Of a stretch of DNA of 64,000 bases, positions 11,600 to 24,900 are shown piece after piece; within the stretch, counting starts at the first letter, position 1, and every line of letters begins with the position of its first letter. The notes below the pieces were generated by a model that saw only the letters and a program-made list of their open reading frames with translations, was not told where the DNA came from and made no database searches. Source of the stretch: Strigamia acuminata (taxonomy: Eukaryota; Arthropoda; Chilopoda; Geophilomorpha; Linotaeniidae). Where the stretch lies: contig OX442323.1 in NCBI GenBank assembly GCA_949358305.1, positions 6,634,001-6,698,000 of the forward strand, read 5' to 3'. The translations under genes were made by a program, and so were the position numbers.

Positions 11600-12951
11600 C
11601 TGCAAGATGGAGAAGAAAATTGTGAAAAGACCGGAAGTGCGCAACGTCCTTGAGATTAATTAGATTTTTTACGTTTTATTTTTATATTTTGCGACGTTTT
11701 TAAATCGGATTTGGCTTGTTAAGGCGAGGGAAGTTCGGGTGCGAGTCGCGGATGATCAATATTTGCATTTCGGCACGTGCAAATATCGATAAAAGACTGC
11801 AGGGGGGGTGAGTTTAGGTATTGGCGCACTAGGGACTCAAAATGTGGACAATTTTGAAATCATAGGGGTTTTAGGAGCGGATTTATAGGTTTTTTGTAGG
11901 GGAAAGGCTCCGAATTCACCCAAAAAATAAGAAATTTTTAAAATAATTTATTTTTTTTGGGTTTCTGGACTGGAAATCGAGATTTTGGTACCGGTACCTG
12001 AGTTTTATCGTCTTGGTTAGATGTAGGAATCTTCCAAATGCGGCCATTTTGTTAAACCTAATAAAAATAAAAAAAAATTTAAAAATTTAAAAAAAATTAC
12101 GAATATTCCGGAATTTTTCTTGGATAAATTTTCAAGTTTTAACTTTTGTTTTGGACCGTTCTATCGATTTAAAATTTGCTTGTAAACAAACTGATTATGC
12201 AATTTCATTAACACCAACGTTACACCTCGTTAAGTCATTTAAAAACGTGAGAAAAAAAAAAAGTTTCAGGAAAACGGAAAAAAATCTTTCAAAAAATACA
12301 ATTTTAACACATGAAAAAAGTTTTACATAAAACTTTTAATTATGAACTCGTGTTATCGACGTTTTACGCGTTCCAATCAACGAAGGCGAGTCGAGACAGG
12401 CTCAGGTTCTTAGAAAACACCTCCAACGCAAAGGTGAAAGTTCACGCCGCTCGTATTAATACCACGCTGGTAGCAGTAAACCGCACTTCACTTCCAAAAG
12501 ATTATTCTGCATGAAGCCGTAATCGTTTAATTATCATTTGTTTTTCCATCCCAAACCCCGAGAAAACAAATCGCAACTTCCGTTCGCAAACTCCCGATAC
12601 GAATCGCGCCGAAACGGGCGGAAAATGGAGCAAAACACAATCATTTCGCCCAATCCGCACCGTTCCCCTATCAATCTCGATAAATCATGCAATCCCCTTC
12701 ACTGACGATAAGAATTTGATGGTCCTTTAAACCCACACATCACCTGATAGATAGAAACACGAGAGTAGTGTTGTTCAAAAGCGGAGCAGAACCATGGGAT
12801 CCACGCATCCGGGCACTTTTGCTGCTTACCCACAATGCCTAGCTGGCGTCGTCGCTGCCTAGTAATGTGGTAATGAAGGGTGGCAGCGGCTGCTTGCTGA
12901 GGTCTCCGTAATGATTTCGTCCTATGGCACGAGCAATTTCTCGAGTAAACA
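11600..12951. other. Divergent CPOX/tomosyn intergenic region
   Basis: CPOX is read leftward and tomosyn rightward from this 1.35-kb stretch, so it should hold both promoters and the missing first CPOX exon. I found no TATA box at a convincing distance. The only nearby candidate for the CPOX start on the minus strand is a short frame beginning near 12508 whose possible donor would fit the required phase, but it does not look like a mitochondrial presequence, so I do not call it. Confidence 0.5.
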
Positions 12952-15900
12952 ATGAAGAAATTCACAATTAAGGGAGTCTTCGACGGTATTCGAGGTTCGC
13001 CCGCCCAAGCCATCAAAGCCGAATCAGAAATTGAAGAAAATCTGCGGCCGGAGCACTTCCAAGTTGCTAAGGTAGGCTTAAGACGAGACCGAGACCGAGA
13101 CCGAGACCGAGGCCGAGGCCGAGGCCGTCGAAGCTGCTGCTGCTGGTCAACATCGAGGGTGTGCATGTAAACACTGCACCCACATTTCCATCTCTCCCCC
13201 CCGCACGATCCATTCCTGCTACGCCCATTTTCAACCATTGCTGCACTCTCTATCGACTCTCGTTCACAATACAGACACTCGTGTTGATCAAAAGGTGACA
13301 TCTGCAGTGAAATGTTTTGCTCAATAAACACCCATATCAGCTGACTAGACGTGTGCACTCTCTTTATCGTCCCCGCTATTAATTAGCTCGCATAAACCGT
13401 TGCTGTCATGCTCGAAAATATACCCACACCCTAAAAAAAATACAACAACAAAATGGAGATTTTATATTTAAATATTTGTTTGTTTGTTTATTTATTTTTT
13501 CTTTTTCTCGTTAATAGACTGTTAGACACGGCTTTCCGCATCAACCCACTGCTTTGGCTTATGACCCTCTTCAAAGACTTCTAGCGATAGGGACTAGGAG
13601 CGGTTCTTTAAGGATGTATCCTTTGAAATGCAGTTCGTGCAATAGACAAAATCGACGATTATTATTGTCTAGTGGTTCTTAACCCTTCTGGAGTTGTCAA
13701 ATATTATTTAACGTGCAGATACTTGTGTGTATACGAGATTTTGTTCGGTTTTTTCGCGTTTTTCCAGTAACAAATGTGCAATTTTCATTGTTTTGTGGGG
13801 GAATAATGAAAAATCACTGGTTTCGTGGTTAATTTGTTGCGAGAAATAGTGGATTATTGCGTTTAATTTGTTTGTTTTTGCATTGAAAGTGCATTTACGT
13901 AGTTTTTAGGCATTTAGGCAATTTTTTCTTGTGTCAAAACACGTTAAGCGAAGTACATTTGTACAGAAATATTTGTAGAAATGTAATTTTGTGCACGTGG
14001 GTTTGTTTTTTATTTGGCTTAATTATTCGGCTCAGATTTGGTAGACCAGGTGTTGATTGTAACGTGCAACATGAAGGCGACAACGCTGTTATACACTTGT
14101 CATTTCTTATCAATGAGGTAATGAATATATGATTTCTTCTAAAGGGACTCAATAAGTTGTAATTTTCATCAATACGACATAATTAATCGCCATTTTAATT
14201 TTCTTGTTGCGTACATGCGGGTATAGATAGACATGAGGAATTGCAAAAATAGACAAATTGATGCAATTAACATTGTTACACCTGCAATATTTCATAAAGC
14301 GTGGCTAGAATTGGAATACCGATTGCATATTTTGCATAATTTGCATATTCTACGAGCAACCGATGGATCTTTTGTTAAAATTCACACGTAGAATGTTTTA
14401 AAATCGGTTATATTGATGAAAATTAAAATTAAAAATGGCGAGTCGGTTTGTACGGTTTATTTTATGAAATGGGTGCGTGGGGTCGTTGCAGGGTGCTCTA
14501 ATAAGTGTTTGCACCGACGACGTCGTTCATCTATGGAATCTAAGGCAAAAGAAGCCCGAAATTGTGCATCAACTTAAGTTTCAACGAGAAAGGTGAAGAG
14601 TTTTCGGGTGGATTTTAGTTTGTTTAATTTTTTTTGTTTGATTTTGTTTAGGATTACGTGTTGTCATTTACCGTTTCAAAGTAAATGGTTGTACATAGGC
14701 ACAGAGAAAGGCAATGTTCATATGGTTAATATCGAGTCGTTCAGTTTGTCCGGTTACGTTATTAACTGGAATAAAGCGATTGAGTTGTAAGTTGAGTTGG
14801 TTGTGTGGTTTTTTAAGATTAATTTTTGGTTTTTTAAGGTCCAGAAAGACTCATCCGGGGCCCATCGTTCATCTGAGCGATAATCCGGTTGATCCGAATA
14901 AAGTAAGACGGGATTTGGTGGAGATTTTGTGGAGATTTTGAGATTTGTTTTTGATTTTAGTTGCTGATTGGCTACGAGACGGGTAGTGTGGTTTTGTGGG
15001 ATTTGAGAAACAAGGCTGCAGATGCGCGTTATACGTACACGGAGGTTGGAATGATTAATTTTCTTTTTTTCAATTATATTTTTTTTTTGAAATTTTTTTT
15101 ATTTATTATTATTACAGTCATTAAAATCCGTTTCGTGGAATCATGAAGGGAAGCTGTTTATGTGCAGTCATACCGATGGCAGCCTCTCAACATGGAATAT
15201 TCGCAATCCAAACAAACCACTGACTATTTATTTTCCGCATGGTTCGGATGTCAAATTATTTTTTTAAGAAATTAAATTTAATAAATTTTTTTTTTTTTTT
15301 GGTGCTAGGGAAAACAAATAAGGACGGCAAAGCCGAACCTTGTAAACCCATAAACAAAGTGGAATGGAAATCAAACAGAGCGGGGGAATTGTTTACCGTA
15401 TTTTCTGGAGGCCTCACGTATGACCGCGCTGGACGCACACCGAGTATAACAGTGATGCACGGTAAAGCCACCACTGTCCTCGAAATGGAGCACAACGTAA
15501 TCGATTTCATAGTGTTATGTGAATCGCCTTGGCAGAGCGGTTGGTGAAATCTAATTACCGTATTTCCGCAATTAAGAGCCGCGGCCCAGAGTTTCTTCTA
15601 CGTTCGTTTTGAGTCGTTTTGCATTCGTTCCAAATGCAAAATGAATGTAAAACGAACAAAAACAGCCACAAATTGAAATAAATAAGCCTATCCGATCAGA
15701 AAAGAGCTCAGGAATAGATTTCCGCAATCAAAATTTGCACTGTTGGCGAGATATAAGAGACAAACTGAGTTTTCCAACAGTGTTTTGCTTATATCTCGCC
15801 AACAGTGCACGCTGTGGCCAAATACGCGGCCATTAATTGCAGAGATACGGTAAACGAAATGAAATGAAATTTAATTTTATTAATTTTAATTTTGTTTTGT

Positions 15901-18900
15901 TTTGAAAAGAAATACAAGAACCCTATGCCGTCGTTGTCCTATTGCACAACGATTTAGTAGTGGTCGACTTAACTGTACCAGGGTAAATGGATTGAAATGA
16001 AGGGGAAATTAATTGAATTGAATTGATTTTGTGATTGTAGGTTTCTTTGCTTTGAGAATCCTTATCCGATGGACTTGCACGAATCGCCCGTCACCTGTTG
16101 CTCATATTTAGTGGATTGTCCAAGTGACCTCATCCCTGCATATTACTCAGTCGGTTCGAAGACTCAAAAAAGGACAGGGATCTGCGAGAAGGAGTGGCCG
16201 ATCAACGGGGGCGCGTGGGGCACTGCCACGTGCAGTTACGCCGAAGTTATTATCACTGGGTGTGTGGTTGAGTTTTGAAATTAGTTAAAGTGGATATATA
16301 TATATTTATTATTTTGGTTTTGCAGCCACGCCGATGGTTCGTTGAAATTCTGGGACGCTTCAGCGGTTTCCCTGCAAATTTTGTACAAATTAAAAACTGC
16401 CAAAATATTCGAGAGACCCAAAACGAAAAGTTTGGATGGTCAAGATGACGACCCTTTTGCAATTCATCAAATTTCAATGTGCCCGGAGAGCAGGGTGTTG
16501 TGCATTGCAGGGGCTAGCAGCCATGTTGTTTTGTTTAACTTCAGTAAACAAGAGTGCATTAGCGAAGTTGCGGTAAGTGCGTTGTTCGATCGATCAATTC
16601 TGAGAATTTAATTTTTTTTTTGGTTTGTTTAAGGTGTTGGAAATTAATATCGTTTGCGAACCGGATGACGACAACTTGGATTGTTCGCCGGATGGGGAAT
16701 ATCCGTCGCGGTCTTCGGTGCACATGGGTAGCACCTCCGAAGAGGGGAAGAAGGTGTTTTAGGGATTTTTTGTTTTTTGTTTTTTTTTTAATGTTTTTTT
16801 TTTTTTTTTAGTCGTCTTTGGATTATCAAACTGCTATTAAGGTTCGCATGGGCCCCCAAAAGAGAGCACCTGGTTACCAAGCACAATTGGTTTGTTTGTC
16901 ACCGTGGGTGAACGGTCTACCTCCATCTACTATCACGACATTAGCCGTCAACTCGTCATACGGATTGTACGTTGGGTGGTCCAATGCCGTTGTAGCGATG
17001 AATTACTATGAATTTCTATAAATTTTTATAAATTTTGAATTGATTTTGGAAATTTTTGATAAATTTTGAATTGATTTTGGAAATTTTTGATAAATTTTGA
17101 ATTGATTTTGGAAATTTTTGATAAATTTAGAATTGATTTTGGAAATTTTTGATAAATTTCGTCATTATTTTGGAAATTTTTGATAAATTCCCGATCAATT
17201 GGACAGAATTTGATAAATTCCCGATCAATTTGAACAGAATTTGTGCAATTTTTGAACAATTTGAACGAAATTTGTGAAATTTGTGAAATTTGTGATTAAT
17301 TTTAACGGAATTTGTGAAATTTTCGATCAATTTGAACAAAATTTGTGAAATTTTTGCTAATTTTGAACGAAATTTGTGAAATTTGTGATGAATTTCGTCA
17401 TGATTTTGGAAATTTTTGATAAATTCCCGATCAATTTGAACAGAATTTGTGCAATTTTTGATCAATTTAAACGGAAGTTTGTGAAATTTTCGATCAATTT
17501 GGACGAAATTTTGTGAAATTTTTGCTGAATTTGGACAAAATTTGTGAAATTTTTGCTGAATTTGGACAAAATTTGTGAAATTCCCGATCAATTTAAACGA
17601 AGTTTGTGAAAATTTCGATCAATTTGAACGAAATTTGTGAAATTTTTGATCAATTTGAACGAAATTTGTGAAATTTTTGCTGATTTTGAACGAAATTTGT
17701 GAAATTTGTGATGAATTTCAATGGGATTTCCTACTACGGGACTTATTCAACGAATTTAATCACCCAAATTGATAATCTTCCCTCTTATTCCCACAGATTT
17801 GCATATGGGAGCGAAGCTGGATTAGTAATTGTCGACTTTATCCAGAAAACGTGTCTAATGAGCATGTCCACTTCTGAATTATACGGTGAATCACTGCGGA
17901 AGCATTCGCACTTACGTAACTGTAATTAAAAAAAATAACAGTAGGTTCTGCTGACCCATATCAAAGAGTTCCTCGCTCTCCGAAGAAGAACCAGGATAAC
18001 GCTTCGTGCGATCCTAGCGATCGTTGCCGCTCTCCAACATTTGACCAGGTAAACACCAAACCCAAAAAACCCAACAAACCCAATAAACCATTGACTTCTC
18101 ATAACTTCCTGGAGTTGCATTTCTTCTCGATGTAACCCTCAACCCGTAGTTAACCTGGGGATGGATGTATCGTAGTAGAGAATCTTTAGTTCATTTTTAC
18201 CGAGGATATCTGTGCGCTGCCCTATACTCCATTTCTATACGCATACATTTCTCGAACACGACCAAAATTGAGTTTAGAGATGACAAAACGAACCCCGACA
18301 CAGTCATTCGTTAGTTGTTGCTTGTCAAATGTATTTTTGTGTTCGTATTTTAATGTTTGATTAATTTCGACGTGATTAATTTGACTCGTTGGTGTTAGTT
18401 GTAGTTACAGTAGGCATGTCACGATCCTTTCTTGGTTTTTATATACGAGAATACATTTCTTCCCTTGACCATTTGCAGATTTCAGGAGGAAAACAGGTAT
18501 CGTATTTATTTTGACCAAAAATACCCCTTCCTGAGTTGTAGGTCAAGGGTAGAGTCGTCTAGTTGCTTGTGTGTTCATTTTGTAGTGGTTTTGCTTCAAC
18601 TGTTGTTGGTTTTTCAATTTAATACAGTCCAAACCCAAGTTTTAGAAAAATGTCAACGAATGAGGCCTTTTTTGATAATTTTTGATAATTTGTGATAGTT
18701 TTAAATAATTTTTGATAACTTTTGATGATTTCTGATGATTTTTTTGATGATTTTTAATGATTTTTGATAGATTTTTAATAATTTTTAATAATTTTTGATA
18801 TTTTTTGATATTTTTTGATGATTTTTGATAATTTGTGATAGTTTTTGATAATTTTTGATAATTTGTGATAGTATTTGATCATTTTTGATAACATTTGATG

Positions 18901-21900
18901 ATTTCTGATGATTTTTTTGATGATTTTTTGATGATTTTTGATGATTTTTGATGGATTTTTAATAATTTTTAATAATTTTTGATATTTTTTGATAATTTTT
19001 GATATTTTTTGATAATTTTTGATATTTTTTGATAATTTTTGATATTTTTTGATAATTTTTGATATTTTTTGATAATTTTTGATATTTTTTGATAATTTTT
19101 GATAATTTTTGATAATTTTTGATAATTTTTGATAATTTTCGGTTTAAAAAATCAATTCTTTTAGGATTTTTGAGATTTTTTTATGATTTTTGTTAATTTT
19201 CGGTTTAAAAAATCATTTTTTAAAGATTTTTGAGGATTTTTTACGAAAAATGGGTTGGACTGTATAATTTTTTTATTTTATTGATTATAATTTTTATTTT
19301 TATTTTTTAAATAATAGTCAAAGCAAAACAAACCTTTTTTTGTTGATTAATACTCAAGAAAGGAGAGTGTTATTTTGTTTTTAAATTTTTTTTTTTGGTT
19401 TTTTTGATTTTTGTTTTTGTTTTTTGTTTGTTCTGGAATCGATTTTATTTCAGAATCAAATATGTGCAGTGTCGACCGAATCTCCGTCTCCTCCGCCCAC
19501 GACCTCCTCCTTTCTCGAGCTGATGCCTCGCGTGGAATTGACAAAATCAATCTCGGCCGAAACCGGTCTAACGGCCAACGAGAACTCCGACGCGTCGGAC
19601 GACAACGCGCAAAGCGAACAACCCAAAGCTCACTCCACCTGCAACTTGAACGAAGACCCTCACGAACAATGCTCCCAATTCCTATTCGGTCCGAACCCGC
19701 TCAAGTGCGCAGCTACCAAAGGATCCAACGGACAATTGCTCAAAGAAAACCCGCTCGCCGACACCACCGACGTCGACGTCGATGTCGACCCGGACAAAAT
19801 GGAGAAATTCAAAAGGCCGCGCAGTTTCAGCTGGAAAGGATTCAGCTTGAAGAAGAAAATGCTGGCCGAAAGGGGCAGTCGCATGAGTTTCTCGGGCTCG
19901 GCGTCGGAGAACGCGAAATTGAGGGGCCGAGGCTTAAATAAGAAAGGAGGACGGAGAGGGTCGGAGGTGCAAGTTATATGTAACCTGAGGAATGAGAGCG
20001 ACGGAGACAGCCCCGTGTCGCCTGTCGCCACCATTATGAAGTTCCTCACGACGAATTCCTCACGCAAGGGTACGTGTATCACGTGTTAAGATGAGAATTG
20101 CGCTAAACTAAGTTAACATGTTCGTTTTATTTACTTCCGAACCAACTAACACGTGCTACCGACCCACTTTGATAGATTTCTATATATTATATTTTTATTA
20201 TATCTTTTTGTGTGCATGTCACTTTTGCAATTCTTTTGTTTCCAAAGGCATGTGCGAAGTGTGATATATTTTTTTTTTCGTTTAAAATCGTTCCTGGAAC
20301 CCTTTTAGCGGGTTTTTCGTGCTTGGAATGCAAAAATGTTGGACAAAAACACTTGGCGGGTGGGGAGTTGAGTTTTGTATAAGTATTTAGTGACAGGTCA
20401 GTTGGGGATTGACATTTACATGTAAAGAAATATTTTTTTAATTTGGTGCTTTTTTTTTTCTTTTGATTTTTTTTTTTTTTTTAATTTTTCAATGTGCCTC
20501 ATTTTGATTTTGTTTTTATATTTGACAAAGCAGACTCATGATCAATCAGATCGCTACTGCCTTGACGTTATGATGGGTAACTATTTTACTTGCTTTCCTT
20601 TTCCGTCTTTGATTTCGTCCTCGTAGATTGATACCAGAATTTTCTCTCTCTTTCTCTATTTTCTGTCTTCCCTTTTCGTTTCTTCTCGTTTAAAAAGCAC
20701 CAGAGGCACTGAGAATGTATGGACCAAAAAATATGAGACATTTTTCGAGGTTTTTTTTTATTTTTTTCTTGATTTTTTGGTGGATAGGGAATAAAACAGT
20801 GAACCAAACAGGGCACAGGTTCCTCGTACGTTTTTTGTGACTCGTTTCCCGCCTTGAATTAATTTCTTAGATTAACGGCGTTTGCCTGAGCCCGACCACG
20901 GGCAAACAGCAGCAAAGGAAACCTCCACCCACCGACTCGATGAAAAGGACCAAGTCGCAAGGTATTGTTGGATATGAGTTCATCGAGCCATTTGAGGGGA
21001 CGTGGAGCACCTGTCTGCGTTGAACCGATCGTCATTTATTTATATTTCTCTCGTTTTTTGTGTTTTGGTTTCGTTTTTCTTGGTTTTGCGAGTGTGGAAA
21101 AGAGTTTTGATGAAATTTGGGTTTTTTTGTTTTTGGTAATTTTTGTTTATTTTTTTTTTTGTGTGTAAATTTCTGTGCCTTGTTTGCTTAAAAAAAATTC
21201 TAAATTTTGAAGAAGAAAAAAATTTGTAAAGTAAAAAAAAAAAAGAAATGAGTTTTATGTAAATGAAGTCGTTTATGAAGAGATTGATGAATTTTTCAAC
21301 GGTTATTTTGGCATGAACCAGCACTTTTTTAAGTCTTTTTCTTGCTCTTTTATGAAATTCTGTCATTTTCCTAGCGATGCCGTACTTTGTGTGTGCCACA
21401 ATTTTATGCACTTGTTCTTTGAATGATGTGGTTGTGAAACAGAGTGGAGTTCTTCTAAATCACCCGTGTAAGCTTCTCTTTGCACAACACTTTCCTTTGT
21501 TGTTTGCCAGCATGAATCAATCCTTTCTTTCCCTAACAAACTCTCTAGCACTTGGAAAATGTAGCATTTTCTGAATCTTTGCATGTGGTTTGTACTTGTT
21601 TGTCACTTTTGTTCTTTGTGCACTATTGAAAATGAAAACCAAAAGCTTCTGCTTTTGTTTTTGCTCGAGATTTTTCAATGACTAAAAGAACAATATTTTT
21701 GGTTTTAAACAAAAAATTAACAAAAAACTAACAAAGTTAACAAAAGAATTTAAATTGGTTTTTTTTTTAATTGTCCTATTATATGCAAATTTTTGGATTT
21801 GTTTTTATTTTTGGTTATTTTTTTATTTATTTATTTTTTTAAAAATAAACATTAAATTAAATTACATTCAAAATTAAATTAATTAAATCCCAGTTTAATT

Positions 21901-24900
21901 AATAAATTTTTTTTTACAAAAATTAAATAATATTTTTGAAAAAAAAAAAATGTTAATAATATTAAATATAATAATTGTAAAATTTTAAAGAATTTTAATT
22001 CCTCTAGACAAAATCGACAGTTCATTTTCACGGTCGAGAAGTTCTAGCATGTCAAGTCTCGAAAACATTTCGTCTGAAGCTGTCCAGTGCCTCGTATTTT
22101 CAGATACATTTTCCAAGAAAACGGGTATAAAAACACTCAGAGTCGGGTCATTTCATCGAATCCAGTTTACTTAAATATGATAACTTTTATCTGCACTCTG
22201 CACAGGGCCGGCGCGAGGGATGAGACTGTGAGACGGTCGTCTTTGGCGGCATATTTCTAGGGGCGGCATCTTTGGGCGCACAATCCGATTTTTTTCCAAC
22301 AAGAAAAAAAAATTTTTTTTACTGTTCAAAAGGGCGGCATATGCCTTGCTCGCATCAGGTGCAGGCCCACCTTTACCATTGGGCTAACTGGGCTGTAGCC
22401 CAGGGGCGCCGGGCACAGGGGCTCGATGGGCACAGAAGAACGCCGGGCACAGTTAAGTGCTGGGCAAAGGGCGCCTGAGTTTTATTAGCCCAGGGTGCTG
22501 AAAAGTGTAAAGACGGCTCTGATCAGGTGGAAATATGCGTCGCACCGGCCCTGACTCTGTAGAACCCATTTGCCACTTTAAGGATTCGGGGTTCGATGAA
22601 ACGAGCCCAACCGAAAACACTCGCTTTGTTTCGGTTTCATTTAAAAAGCTGTAATTACATTGATTTAGATGCTGCTACAACTGCAACATTATGGGTTGGT
22701 ACAAGTGTGGGCTCGGTGTTAGTCATTGCTGTCAATCTTCCGGCAGCCGGCGAACTGCGGCAAACTCAACCTGTCACTTTGTCCCCAACCGGTGCGCATA
22801 TCTCATTGGCATCTCTTAATGAAGTTGTTAATAATAATGGTTTTTCTTCTCTCCAGGGACAATTTACAGAGTAAAAGGCGCCATACAGTGTATAGCCTTT
22901 CTAGATTGCAGTGGGGCTCTCGTTCCTTATTTATTTGAATCCTGGAAAGATGCCAACAAATTGGATGCCAAAGATAAGGACAAGGAACGTATACGTAAGT
23001 ATTTGATGCGAAAGATTAAATCACAAGAGGTGCCTTTTTTATGATGCCATCGCTGTAACGAGGCCGTGTGAATATGCACGATGGGTTCTTTTATGGGTTC
23101 TTGCAGGAGAAGGTCTCCCGAATCTCGATACCTTTATGAGAAGTGAACAAATAGTTTCCTCAAGAAATAGCTTAAACTTCAATTTAAATTTTCCTATGGT
23201 CGCCGATTACGCGCAATGACAAAAGAGAAGTTTGGGATGTTGCCAGGGTTCCAGGTCTATCGGCGAGCGCCCTGTACGATTGTTTTTCTGCGACCTTTCA
23301 ATGACATCAATCTTGACTCGGTCTCTTGTCTTGCCCTAACAACAGTATTAAAAGATAGACTGGGCAAATAATGATAGATAAACTTAAAACAGCTAAACAA
23401 AAGGGAAGTTTTTTTGTCCACAACTGTACCTGGGATTACCAACTTTAGACGGACAGATGTATTTCTATATAGAAAAAAAAACGTGTAGAAGGGGTTTAGA
23501 AGTCTAAGATGTAATGTTTCCATGCATTACAGATACAATCGCTTGCAATCTGACCACGCTTGTTTAAGCTTGTTTTGATTCAATTCTCATTGTAAAAAAT
23601 TCGTACTCACTTATACGGGGTTTACCGGCCTGGTGGTGAAACTAGAACTATACTGGCATGCGGCTTAAAGCGGCGTAATATGCTATTTTGTAATCTGGCA
23701 TGTTGCATTTGTATACGGGTTCTTGGAGTTGTCGCAAACATTTATTTTTTAGCACGAATTGTGTTTTAAATGTTGAAATTTGATATTATTTTTAAGGGAC
23801 TCCCACCAAACCTTCTCCAAACAGCCGCGTGTCGCCCTCTTCATCCACAGAATTGGGAGATCAACAGTTTGTGGTGATCACGTCTGAAAAGCAGGCACGT
23901 GTTGTATCACTTCCTTCTCAAACGTGCGCATTCAAATGCCAGTTGACGGATAATTCGTTTGTGGTCAAAGTGGACCTCATTCCAATGAAAGGTGATTTAT
24001 TTAACATGCATGCTGCAAAGTGCAAGTAATAATTTGTATTTGCAGAGGACATTTGTTTAGGTTGCTACATAGCAAATGGTCATATCGCACTGTTCAGTTT
24101 GCCTCGTTTGCGGCTTTTAATGGATGTGGACTTTGTTCCTTTAATTGATCTCAGGTCAGTTCAGCACTTTTATTTCTTTATTAAAGTTAAGTTATTTTTA
24201 ATACTTTTGAATTTATTTATATGAAAATTGAGACTTATTTGAAATCGAATAGAAGCCAAATTTGCAGTTGCAACTGAGGCGTGTGTAAACTAACTCCTTA
24301 TTTGATTCCTTTTGCCTTCCTCCTTGATTTTGACAGTTGCCAAACTTCCGAACAGGGCACAGTTGACCCCATGATTTCTATTTGGGGCAAACAGTTGTAT
24401 CACAGCTGCGAGAGCGACCAGTAAGTGCCGCATGTTGCAAGTGGGTAGCAAAGACAAATTAAATATAAAGTTGATATTTAAAAAGCAACTGAAACAAAAA
24501 CCCTTTGGACCCTTGAATCTGCATCCGCATGTATCTGAGGCAGGAGAAAGAACTAGAAGGAAGTGATGCGCACCGTAAAAGCTCTAATATCCTTTTAGCA
24601 CCTCGTGCTGATTATTTTTACATGTGGTTATGGGCCAGAAGGACTTTGTAGTTTTAAACGCTCGAAGGGAAATACAATGAACAACAGGTGGTTAATTCCG
24701 GCTGTCACCCGGAAAGGGGTGACACCGGGCCGGGATTGATAAAAAATGTTGATTTTAACTGTTTTCGAGAGTGACACCATCGATAACCGCCCCGGGTGTC
24801 ACCCATGCTAGCTTTGCCACTGTATTCAGGGCTGCCGAGGACAGAAGGGCATTGGGCGCCTCTTGTAAAGGATTTTCATGAGTGTTCATATACAGGGTGT

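Noticed and set aside
11342-11644. Start codon MRTSGLF for CPOX directly upstream of the first seen exon
   Set aside because: This frame is out of phase with the CPOX exon and crosses its acceptor site (TTGCAG).
17026-17591. Minus-strand frames of up to 154 codons
   Set aside because: They arise from the tandem array in the tomosyn intron.
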